Positions 25,236 through 36,996 of a stretch of 64,000 bases of DNA are shown here, piece after piece. A program made the translations under genes and the position numbers. Position 1 is the stretch's first letter. The number at the start of each line of letters is the position of its first letter. The stretch is from contig JAQFWX010000129.1 of the NCBI GenBank assembly GCA_027605045.1, forward strand, positions 1 through 64,000. Direction: 5' to 3'. The DNA comes from Phallus indusiatus. Its lineage: Eukaryota; Basidiomycota; Agaricomycetes; Phallales; Phallaceae. The notes under the pieces are model-generated. The model was not told the origin of the DNA. It searched no databases and saw only the letters and a program-made list of their open reading frames with translations.

Positions 25236-28200
25236 TCAAAAACCACACTCTCAGGCTTCATTGGACCTTGGACGACCTTCCTTTGCCTTTTCGTTTTAAT
25301 ATAACTTTTCCAGCCAGTCTAATATTGGTCTCGCTCGCCCCGGCGAGCTTCTTTTTTTCTCAGTTCTAATTTCTATTCTTCCCCTCCCCTCTTTTCAGTT
25401 ATTCAGAGCCAGAAGATACATACATATACAAACTTCAAAAAAAGCTTGCTTTAAAATAATTTCTTGTTATTCAGTCTTCGCAACAGAAAAAATTTTCAGT
25501 CCCTAGATTCGAAGATTACTGGTTCCGTCGAATCCGTCACGGTCGTCGCTAGCCTACTGCCAGATTCTTCTGTCTTCTTCTCCTTAATAATGCGTGCCTA
25601 CCTCAAAATAAAATTATCGAAAATCCTTCCAATCTCTTTTTTCTTATTTTTTTCTTCTTTGTCTTTTTAAAAACGCGACTTCGGCATGGTGTGTAACTCA
25701 ACTTTCAAGGTTATCCAGCCAAAAAGAAAATATTTCAGTTATCTCAATGGCTTTTCACAAATCTGTTCAGCCATTCACCTTAAAAGCACCATCCTGTTTT
25801 ACAACTTAATTGGAGTTAGATAAGTAATAATAATGTGTATTCACGCATATAAAACATGCCTTCCCCCCTGCCTCGGCTAGCGCTCCTGCTCTTCTTAGTG
25901 TTCTTCTTTGAATTGACGAGCCATGGCTATATTATGGCGAACAATGTTTTCTCGTTCCGTTGTAATGGTAACAATATATATGACTCGCGTCTTCGGACGG
26001 CGGCACGGCGCTTTGATTTACCGTTAAACACTTTGGATTGAAAGGATCTGGACTCCATGCATACAAGCAGTAGTAAGAGACTACACCGGACCTACCGCAT
26101 AACCGAATTGAAAAGCTTATTTTAAAATAAGAAGGTAACAAGCGTGCTCTGAATCCAAAAGCGCCATTTTCTCTCACTAAAAAAAGATGGTTCTTGGCAC
26201 TCAGTTTCACTACTTGTATGCTATCACTACTAGCGAGAGGAAACATAATCGGGTTTTTCATTTCTGTAACACTTGGTTTACCGGAACTGCCGGCACGTCA
26301 GTCAACTTGAAAGCGTGGGGTCTTCTGTCCTATCCGACATTCCGAGTTGGAGCCTGGACCTGGAATGCTTATGGCATCGATAGTCGATAAGATATGCATG
26401 TGTTGTATGTATGTAATATCAGGTTGTTGTACAATGTGGTTTATCAATATGTAGTATGGGTATAGTTGAGGTTGTGGGTTACAAGTGGCTCTTTATAATT
26501 GCTAAGGAGGTAAGCCGCATATATGAAGCAACCTTAATGCCTAATCTGTCTATTAACTGAATTTTCTCAGAATCCGATGAAACACATCGATTATTCATAA
26601 AATGACTCGTGCGACGTGGAAATTCGCTGTGGAATTTTCTCTCTTTTTCAGGTCAGAATTGAGGGTGGAACCACGGCACTGAATCGGGTCAAATAAATTT
26701 TTTCGAACCCTCAATGTAGTAACCTATATGTGGCTCTCAGTGTTATGATCTACCATAACGGGAATCAGCACTTGAAATCGGTCTCTAATCACTTACCATA
26801 TCTGAGGAGAAAAAAGTCTCTTCTCCTTAATCCGGTCAATGAGGTTATATGTATTATAATGATTTCCGATGGCCGTTTTCTATTGTGCATACCATACCAG
26901 TAACGCATCGAGTTCCAGAATTCGGAAATGAAAGATTCAGGTGTTCAAACTCCCTTTTTCTGATGAACGGGAACATGTGGAAATGGAATTCAAACCTACA
27001 AGATACCCACATGTCTGAATCAAATATGTTATGTATGCATGTATTCATGCCGCACGCCGACTTGAGTTCTTGAGGCACTCGAAATTACGGTCAAGAAAGA
27101 GGGTGTTATGTGTCAAGCCTGAGATGATGGACAATTATGTATGCCTGCCTAATTTGAGCCCGATGACAGTGGCAGTACGCCGTATAATTCATACCGACGT
27201 CTTTTATATTGAACATTATTATTTTCATCAATACGCCGACACTCCGAGATATTCAAAAGAATAGTTTTATACCCTAAAAGGGGGTACTATAATAGGAATT
27301 AGACAATGAAAAGAACGTTGTCTTCTGTCAATATCAGCTAATATCCCATCCTTACCAAAAAGTTCAAAGCAATAGAACCCCCTGGTACGAGCCGGAATAC
27401 TATGGACATGCTGAAATTCGAAATAAAAGAATATGAAATCAGAAATTGGAAAATTTTGACAGTCCAGTTTGAGGATATACGGAAACCTCCCTTACTTTGA
27501 AAGAAATCTGATGCATGATGATCTACACGGCTCCATGTGGATCGCTTCTCTTTGAGGGTTTCTGGACTTGTCCAATAGGTAATTGCGCGCCTGGCAGCCG
27601 CACCGCACCGCGCTCGCCCTGAAACCTGTGTTCAACAAAAAGAATGTTCAACCAGATTGCTGATGTTAAGAGTGGACAGCAGAAATTTGTTCGTTGCGTT
27701 TGGAAAATGATGATGATAAACGATGATGATGATACGGGCACTCATGCCTGGCTTGGTGAACAATGGTTGCCAACACGAGTCGAGTTCATTTCTCGAGTGT
27801 ATCCTATAAGGAGATAGTTAATTTTACTTAATGCGGTGTAATGAATACCTGGTTCATTCCTCCGTTTACCGCGTTTGCCATTTTTTTCCTTTCGCGATAA
27901 CCTTCGGTCATTACATTAGGCCACTTCTTACGAAAAAAATTTTCAGAGAAGCTCCCCCCTGATTAACAGTGGTGGTGATATAGTTTGATAAGAGGTCCTT
28001 TGTTTTTTTTTCTCCCGTCGGAGAGTAGTATCATTCCGCTAAAAGGGAAGGTACCTTACTTTATTTCGCAGCCCATTGAAACCTTTGTGATCCACAGCCT
28101 GATACGTATGTTGGAGCGCTTTTGGGGTTAGAAAAATATCGTGGAATCACGCATGTAAGCTCATACAAGAGCACATGCCACCATCCGAACACGGGTTTAA

Positions 28201-28997
28201 ACTGGTGTCCACAGCTGACTGGACCTGCCCTTTACAAACAAGCCAACGTTGACAGGCCCTCCCAATAATTTTTTCAACCAAAACAAAAGCCCCACTGTAA
28301 AACTGCGGATTTCAAATGAAATAGTATGAATCCGGTAAGTAAGCACGACCTTTCATTTTTTATTATTATTAGAGTCTAAGCCCACGACTTACGAACAGAC
28401 TAGAAGACCCGAAAACGAACAACATTAGGTTATAAGTCCTCCCAATCGGGTTCAAACAGCTATAGCGTGTTATCTTGGGCTAGGCCTAGTCCATAATAAG
28501 GCTTAGAATGACACCAGACAAACACCGGTTCCTAATCTGCACGGCAACACAACCAAAGTGTATTATCTCTGTCGTCACATACCTTGCTCACATATATACG
28601 GCAATATAGACTAACGGCTGTTGCCTGGGGTCCGTATGTTGAAAAGAGTTGTCTTCGCATGGAACGGACCTTCCGCGCGGGTAAAAGTGTGCTATCTGAA
28701 TATACACAAAACTAAAACAGCGATTAGATCAAGCTTTTGAAACATACAAAAGTGACTGACACACCTTCACATGTGAATTGTGTGCCTAATACTAATATAC
28801 TTACGCTGATGTATAATTCCTTGTCAAATATCAATTTCAATATATGGCAGTAAACGAAGATTGCGATCAAAGACGAAGCAGACCTTGAACAAGTCACCGG
28901 AAGCTAAAAGTCTGTATTCCCAATAGAACGGATAAAATGAAACAGCGATGTTGACAGTCTTCTTCCGGTAACCGGTTATCTAGAATGAAGCCGGGCG

Positions 28998-29032
28998 ATT
29001 CTATGGACGCCTTTGAATGCCGTCCATAGAAT
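28998..29032. repeat. Perfect 12-bp inverted repeat with 11-nt loop
   Basis: ATTCTATGGACG at 28998-29009 is mirrored exactly by CGTCCATAGAAT at 29021-29032. The hairpin is not associated with a gene or with an obvious T-run. Confidence 0.7.
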
Positions 29033-29383
29033 TTCTATTCGTCCAATCTTCAGGAAACGTATGATCAGGTTTTACGAGAAGCAATTTAGCATAGAAAGTT
29101 CCATTGAGTTCCATTTGTATTGAAGAAAGGAGGTCCGCGAATTGGATACGGTGGTACCGCCATTATACATACTATTTTGAGTCGGCGCAGCTACTGTATT
29201 CACAGCGCATCACCAATTGTTAATGCATAGTTTGTTTGAAATTGCTAAACCTACGCCAGTCTTGCATGAGGAGGTGGATTGAATAATGTTTGGGAAATGA
29301 ATGAGTATATCTTCTATTGGAGTTGCCAAATACATACCGGCTTTATTTGGTGACATGATTAAATCCGAGAGAGCCGATGTTAC

Positions 29384-30916
29384 CTAGAATTGACTGTCAG
29401 AAAGTTCATGATGGAAGGCTAGTGAGACGAGTGCAGCATCGGAACCTGGTACCGTACTTACAAGCAAAGTGATTTGTTCTCGTAGAATCTTTTGAGGACC
29501 ATCTATCAGTACCTCAAAGTCTTGGCTGTTCCAAAGAATGTGACGTGTAGAATATCCATTATCCGGCCAGTCGTTCGTTCGTTCGTCAGGGCGCTCTCCA
29601 CCTTCTTTTTTAGGATCATCGGGTTGTGTTATATTTTTAAAAAAGCGGGGCAATATATGGAAGGTTAGATCTAATCAGCAGTTAAGTGGCCTTACCCACA
29701 CTTACCAAGAACTCCATCCAGGTCCGGATCTAATTAGGGTGCCGAACGCGTGCATGATTTTGTGGCATTGGACCGTGTCGTATTCGCTATCGGCTTAGCT
29801 GAGTCTGTCGCTTAGTACAAGCCTTCCTTACTGCTAGCCGCTCATCTTTAGAGTTTGGTTTTTAATGAAGAGAGTGTAGTCTTCGCGCAGCAAAACTGCC
29901 TTACCACAGAGTTGATCGAGTCCGGTGTGAAATTCTCGAGATAAGAACTCGCCATCGCCATCTAACCAATGCGGCCCGGAAACGCATATATCCATCTGCC
30001 TATCGATACATTGAGAGAAAAGTGTGCCGCCGGAACATCATTTCATCCTACTCAAGTAGCTGCACTCCCGGCAATCTTGCATAACTATAGCTCGGAATCG
30101 GAAGAGAATCTGATTTTCTCACTGCTTTTGTTTCGTTCCATCAGCGCTAAAACAAACTGTAGCGCTCCAATACAGGCCATTCATTTTGATTGAGCGAAGG
30201 CAGCCGCCAGGTCCCAATCAAAACAATTCAGAAAATAGAACCCTTTCGTCGTTATTTCTAATGGTTCCGAATCCGGTGGGGCGCCAGAATATGTACGAGC
30301 TTTGTAAAAATGAGGCGATAATTTTAGCACGAGGTTTCTGCTTCTACTTGGGGAAAGCAAACGTAAACACCTTGATGATGGTGAGATGTATGTAAATGGT
30401 GTTGGTATGGAAATGCACGGGTAAGTTGTATCCGCCAGAAGACCATGTTGCTTCTCATGCCCAAGTTGGAACGAATCGCAATGATAAACGTTCGAAGAGT
30501 GATTTTTCTTGGGAAAGAACGGTAAACCTCGCCGATTTTCTGATATTACTACGAGAAACTCAACTGGTGCCTTCTTTTTGTAAGCTGAAGAATACAAGGA
30601 TATGATTCTCGTTCGGAACGAGGCGATCTTGGCTCTATATGGAGAGCCAGACTTCTCCAAATTGTATTCCCCTATTTGGACTCGAAGGGCCGGGGAGAGT
30701 CCAAGTTCAAGTTCTTCATCTGAATGTCGACGAAGATACATGTCCAAAGGAGAGGGGCGTGCCAAGGCGGACGCACATGGACAAACGGAAATGACTGGGG
30801 TTAGGAGATCCCGGTGAATTCAATACAATTCCAGACGCGTGCTCTGGTTCAACGCAACCAGGATGATAGGAGGATTGATAGCTCCGAAAAAGGGGAAAAA
30901 GATTCCATATACGCAA
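29384..30916 (-). pseudogene. Possible decayed protein-coding gene, F-box-like by weak resemblance
   Basis: On the minus strand several frames overlap with short stretches that look coding. The frame at 30765-30183 runs 194 codons, meets a TGA, and continues in the same frame for about 35 codons (ALQFVLALMERNKSSEKIRF) before a TAG. Just upstream, another frame reads WHAPLLWTCIFVDIQ, and the main frame has YNLEKSGSPY. These faintly recall the LW..I and WLxRSG motifs of Agaricomycete F-box proteins. Stops and frame changes exclude an intact gene. Chance similarity is quite possible. Confidence 0.2.
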
Positions 30917-33900
30917 AACTCAACGCTTTGAAGTTCGAACCCTAGAAATTTAGTATTTAAACCAAATGGAATGAACAACACTAAAGCCTGAACACATCAT
31001 TGAAATCGCAGCTTAAACCACGAACGGTATAACCCAACGTTTCGAATGCGCTACTTTCCGAAGCCAGCGTAGTCTGATAGGAGCCTTTAGCCCGTGATAT
31101 GTATGCGCCCATAACTGGTTAAATGTCGCTGAGAAGTCCAAGTTTAGCCGAAAGCGCGCGAAAGAAAATTAAAAAAAACATTATTGGTATCGAGTCTCCG
31201 TAATGAACAGGCTTCGAGATGTTCACATATATCAGAAACTTGGTACATAACATGCAGATGATAGACCCGTGAGACCTTGATAACTAGACTTACAGGACGC
31301 AATTGAGGACATTTCCAGGGCCGCACACGGTATTGAGGTGAATTAACGATACGTGCCACGGCCGGCGCTGCACGAGTCCACGATAAAAAAGGGACGGATC
31401 CAGAAACCAAAAAAAGGAGGACGCCGCATAAATTTCCAGAAACGAGCTCTCCCCGAGACTGAGAAGAACAAACTAAAAGCCTAGAAGCCCAAGAAGACAA
31501 TACAAGTGATATTGATAAGTCCCATGGCTGTTATAAGCGATGAAGCCCATCGGGGATGCAACAAGTCCGAGTGATCGCTAAGGTTGTCCGTAACGGTGCA
31601 GGATCCGACTTGTCCCAACCTGCTTTTTGGACGGAAGTTGCAGAGCCAAAAATAACCATCGAGAACTGCAGCTTGTCGCGAGAGTTGGAAGCCCTGAACC
31701 GATTTTTTTGAAGAACACGACAAAAACATATCTGTGTCGTAATCGCAACACGTTCGTCAATGTTCTCAGCCTTGAACGTAACGTTGAGGAATAGTGGTTG
31801 AGGGCGACGTGCATGTTGGACAGAAAATGGCCAATCGCGAAACTCCGCTTCAATTCTCAAGCGACAAAAGGTCAGTGGTGCTCTTCCTTTTCTCCAACAA
31901 TAAATTGAATGAATGACGCATCCGTTCAGCGCATGGTCGCCTCGTTTTTTCGTCTTGTCTTCCAAGTCCAATATCCTTCAGTGGAACATTCGAGAAAACC
32001 TACTAAGGTCATGTTTTAGTCTTGAAAAATTATCGGGCACCCGCGATAAAACGTGAAGTCAAGGCTCTACTAGCGTCACTTCGGTCCATATTTCTGAGAA
32101 GGCTCGCAAAATACTTATCTTTCTACAAATCAGGTTTCTGAAACTGATGTCTGCTCTTCGCCGACATTTTTCGGGACGAACTTTTCAGTGGCTCGCGCTA
32201 TTTAATTGGAGACCAAACTCTTACGAATAATTGATGTCGACACTGTTGTCATGTGATAGAACTCATCATGACGAAAGACAGACATTCTAATACAATTTAG
32301 GGAAAATAGTCAAGAAAAAGATGTCGTAGCAGGAGACCCCCTGGGCAAGAACACGAACACGAACTTAAATGATAAACGCGAAGGAGGTCGTATCCGCCCT
32401 CAGCCGGTCAAAGAAGCTCGAGTCATAATGTTGAATTATTCACCGACATCCGATTATCAATTATACCGCGAAGGTACTGTACCCGCCATCCAATGAACAA
32501 CTTATGCTAATATAGTAGTGCCACAAGGACGAACGCCTAGGAAGGCTTTCAAATCCATTATCGTTATTAACATACCATAACCATAATCCTGAAGCAATAA
32601 GAAGACTCGCTTGACATTTCCCACAGGCTGGCATTTGATCAAGGTGTAGACAAAGGCCCCAATTATAAACGGACTCTCACCAGATCTTGGCCTGCCCACC
32701 GTGGTGATCGCAGAATGTGAAAGTTCAGAAATTGCCACATGACCAACCCTTTAACCCAGAATAATATGACGCCGTTTCCCGCTGGCGTGCGGGCTTTAAT
32801 ATTAGTTTACTTTAAGTGTAAGTAGGCAGTTATTCAAGAGAAAGCATGCCCTGTAAACGAAATAACTCATAGTGGTTGTCAGTCGCTAAGGGATTTCGGG
32901 GCAGTGAGGGCATACGGGAGTCCCAAGTTCCTTCCGGATATCCCCTGCGTCGTGGATTTAGCCGGCAAGCAGTACATCCGAGTTCAACCTAAGATATCAT
33001 TTCCTAAAAGGAACCAATCACCTCAGCTGCTCTAAGTTAATACGCAAAATCCGATAATGATGGAATCGAGCCATGGCCACAGCCACATCCTCCCCGCACA
33101 AGCCTTAGTTCACGAAGATATCGGCTGCCAATACGACCTTTCAGTTTCATCTCTGCAAATCTGTTCCTTATCGCTGTAACTACTTATCTCCCAAAGAAGA
33201 GAAGAAACTTAATGTGGGTTCCTCCTAAATTTTTCCAGCATATAGATTAAGTGTGCATGACATTTTAGAAGCTTCAAAAAATCTGCCCATCACATGTACT
33301 TTTGGCCTGTGAAATCTTGCTGAATGAGCGAATGCTATATTCTCGAACAACACTATCAGGGATGGTAAAGCTCTTTCCTTCCCACCGCACAACATCAACA
33401 AAACGACTCTATTACAAAGGTTTACCAACGTGGTCACTGCTTCCTTCGCGGGAATCTCGGCGTACTCCAGCATATCACGATGAAATACCTGCCAACAAGA
33501 AGACCCGCTGAATCGGCTGATGTCCCAGGATACTATTTACAGCTCCATCGCTCCCGTAATGAATGCATTCCCTTCTGCCTGTGGATATCTGCTGTGAGCT
33601 ATGGGCTCTCGTAAGGTCAGCAATTCATTGGTTTCCACTATCTGGGTAAGTAGCCGGTATGGGTTTGTTGGTCAAAGAAAAGATGAGGAGATTAAGGTCG
33701 ATATGAAGACAGTGCATTTTCAATCTCATGATTGTAATCTAAGTCTAGATATATTCGATAAATGCCATTGGTAGAACCCAGTTGGCTTAACGAACAGGGT
33801 GCCGGAAAAGTTCTAAATAAACGTTAACCGATTCATCTTTGAATTAATTAAAACCGCTGTTTTTTTAGGCTGCCCAGTGCGGAGAATCGGAAGCTCAAGA

Positions 33901-34956
33901 TGGCGGTTGCGGTTAAACGTTAACTCATACGACGCGTTGAGGTATTACTATCGCTTGACAAGAGGTAAATATAGACTCATCTCATTTAGCCACCATATCC
34001 CTATGACTCTTACTAGTTATCTATTAATTCATGCATGCAAACTCTCGCAAGAAAGCTATTAAACCAAACTAGGGAAGGTCAAAGTCCCATTCGTGTATTT
34101 CATTCCGAAGGTCGCCGGCCAGTGCCTACTTGTAGATCGTCCTGGGATGCGGCACCATCAAATCAGCGAAGGGGATATGTTATAAGGATAATATGTCTCG
34201 ACAGTCTTGGTCTTCCTGGATGGATGCTTCATCCTGTTTCGATGAAATTGCCACATTGACACTCGAAAGGCTTTTCTAAATGGGAATGACAATCGACCGC
34301 AAAACTCACTCAAAACGAGATCGTGAGGTTCGGGCATGATGGGAATAAGGTTTCTAATTGTACGTCAGATTCAATTCGCGGGTTTACCTTTTATCTTCAC
34401 TTCGTGCACAGACCATGAGAAATGGAGACATGTGATTCATTGGTGGCGCAGGTATGTTTTTTTTATTAAATTCTCGGCTTTTGGGGTGAAAATTGATGGA
34501 TTGTGGTGATTCGGTAGCAGCAGTCATGGTATTGGAGCTCTGATCTACGTTATTTGTGCGCTATAGTTTCAGCTTTGTGATATGTAGTGAGGTTTTTAGT
34601 TTTACTCTACTTCCCTTACTGATAGAAATTCAGATAACATCTTTTTGTGGTATATGTGTGAAATGTATTAACACTTACACTGTTACAGATGTCGATGTCC
34701 GCTCAGATTTTCGTTGTACGTATTTACTTAATGAATTCGCCGCCATTAACTCCGCTGGGGTTCGTACACAATTCAGTTTTTTTCCTCGGGTATCCAAGTT
34801 AAGTTTTTTTTAGGTGTTTGGTCGTCGTTTTATGTAACGATTACAAAGTTATGGCACACACAGATGAGATCTGCAAAAGATTCAAGAATTCCGTAGCAAG
34901 TGGGCTTGTGGGCTTTTACTTTCTGTTGACCTTGACGTCGATGCTCTGAACTTGAA

Positions 34957-36996
34957 ATGACCACGAACGTTGTTGACGACCATATTGCTCAGGGTCACTG
35001 CGTCGATACGGTGATGACTCCCAACAGCGCGGGCACCGAATTGGACCTCAGCGACTTTTTAAATCTAGAAAGCTTTGTTGATCTCCCTAGTATTTCTGCA
35101 GACGCGAGAATTTCCTCGCTACCTGATGTTGACGCGTCAACCAGCGTGAACAACACCTATTGCCGTAGCGCAACACCACAACGTCATGGCAGCGTCGACA
35201 TCGACAGAGAGGATGCATCCACGCCCAAACCAACTGGACGCAACCGACCGTACTTTCTCTCCACCGTAACGATGAATCGTTCTTCACGGTTTTCCTCGCC
35301 TTTTTCGCCTTTTTCGCTCAACCCCAGACACACAATGCTTGACAACTTGCCCGCTTACCTATTTGTCCAGCCCCCGACACCTACTATTTCTTCGCGTAGT
35401 CCGAGTCCCGCTTCCTCGACAGTCAGTACAATAATTGGCGGCACAGGCTCACCTCAAGCACCAAACGCGGCTCGAAATGAGAGCTCCCAACGGGAATGCG
35501 ATAAGACATTGAATCAACGCGTTATGGAGATGGAGTATCGCGTGAGGGGGGAGTATTTGGACAAGCTACACGTGGAGTTGCAGATTGAGCGGGAAAAAGC
35601 CGAAGAAAAATACCGAACTTATTTTGAGGAGCTCCTCAAAGACAGGATGAAGGAAGTAGAGGATGAACATCAACAGCAAGTGAGTTTTTTTCCCTTTTTT
35701 GTTGTCGCTGGTTTGTGTGATTGCTACTTGAAAAATTTGCTAGATTGAAGATAACCGTGTCGAATTTGAAGAAACGCTTAAAGAGCGTATGGCCGAGGTG
35801 CAAGCCATTTGCAATGAAATGGTACGTCGCATATGGTTATTCAGAGAAACGCGACTAAGTTTCCTTCAAGGTGGAAGACAAGAAAGAAGAAATTATCAGG
35901 CTAAAGGCGAGACTCAAAAAGGCCACCACCATAAGCCAAACAACTTCGAATACACGCTTATGCAATAAAAAATCCAAAAAGAAACAGACTGGGAAGAGTC
36001 GGGTGCAAGTTCAGAGGATATCTGCGTCTGACTCGGAAAGCGAGTACGTGCCTTCAGAGCGAGAACACGAATCACGATCGGTTGCATCTACACCCAAAAC
36101 CCTTGAAAGTGTCGTCGACAGTGCTGAAGATATCGCCGAAATGATTGAAGTTGAAGATGTCGTCGAAGTGGTTGAGGATAACGCTGAAAGTACTGAATGT
36201 ATTGTCGTTGAAAAAGTCGAAAAGGCCACCGAAAAAAGAACGTCAGACGAAGCGCCGCACGTACGTATTACACCCTTTCTCATGTCTCAACAAAAAAGTT
36301 TATGCCTTTTGGATCTCTCAGATAGATGAAATATCTATTGAAGACTTGAAAGAAAGATTCTTCAGGCTTCAGCTAACGGTCTCCATTCAACATTCACAGC
36401 TAAAGCGAGCACAAGAAGATCTAGCCTCAAATCTAAAAAAACTCGAAAATTGTCAATGCGGCACACGAGACGTAGACGTCGGGCGCATACAACAACAACC
36501 AACGCCGTCGCATTCCAATGACTTGGAAGATAGACTTCAATCACGGGCGCAGCCGGATTCCTCACGCGAAACAACTGAAGGTGCTTCCGACTCCGAAATG
36601 TCATTGACTACTATGTCTTCTGACCGAGTCTCCACACCACCTCGACTATTCTCGAGCTCGCCCAAATGGCGGCCCTACCCATCTCCAACTTCCCCTTCCC
36701 CTTCCATTCAGACCTACAAATCTGCTCGCATGCCGACCGTTCGCTATCGAGAAGTATCTCAAACACCTTCGTTGTTGGGATCTCCCTTTCAGACACCACC
36801 TTCCTCAGTCAAAAAACCTTTCTCAAAGCTTCCACCGATGTTTAACGGTCCTTCAAGCTCTCGTGTCGTCGATTTTACTACTAGCAGGCTACCACGTGCT
36901 AATGTTGATTGTGATATGACATCTGACGAAGAACAGATGATTGATGAACTTGAGAATGATGATGATCTGGACGAGCCATGGATTATTTCAGGATGA
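34957..36996 (+). CDS. Coiled-coil protein of unknown function (621 residues)
   Basis: Four exons, 34957-35679, 35744-35821, 35871-36260 and 36322-36996, are all in phase 0 and end with TGA. The N-terminal 170 residues are Ser/Thr/Pro-rich and probably disordered. Residues about 190-300 form a charged coiled coil (MEYRVRGEYLDKLHVELQ onward through EEKYRTYFEELLKDRMKEVE). A basic patch (NKKSKKKQTGKSRVQ) and an acidic Val/Glu repeat region follow. A second helical segment (LKERFFRLQLTVSIQHSQLK) precedes a Ser/Pro tail and an acidic end, EEQMIDELENDDDLDEPWI. I do not recognise the family; a cytoskeletal or nuclear scaffold is only a guess. The 3' half was copied into the tandem duplication starting at 40230, where it is broken. 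Confidence 0.8.

Larger units (their letters stand above)
20327..34956. other. 14.6-kb gene-poor region upstream of the MADS gene
   Basis: No frame in this stretch matches a family that I recognise. C/T-rich promoter-like text recurs at 21950-22140, 22560-22610 and 25300-25680. A TGACGTCA site at 25228 precedes the last of these. The 20880-21130 part has long A and T runs. A possible decayed minus-strand gene lies at 29.4-30.9 kb. The rest could hold a long MADS leader and promoter, non-coding transcripts, eroded transposons, or genes with very small exons. Confidence 0.45.
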
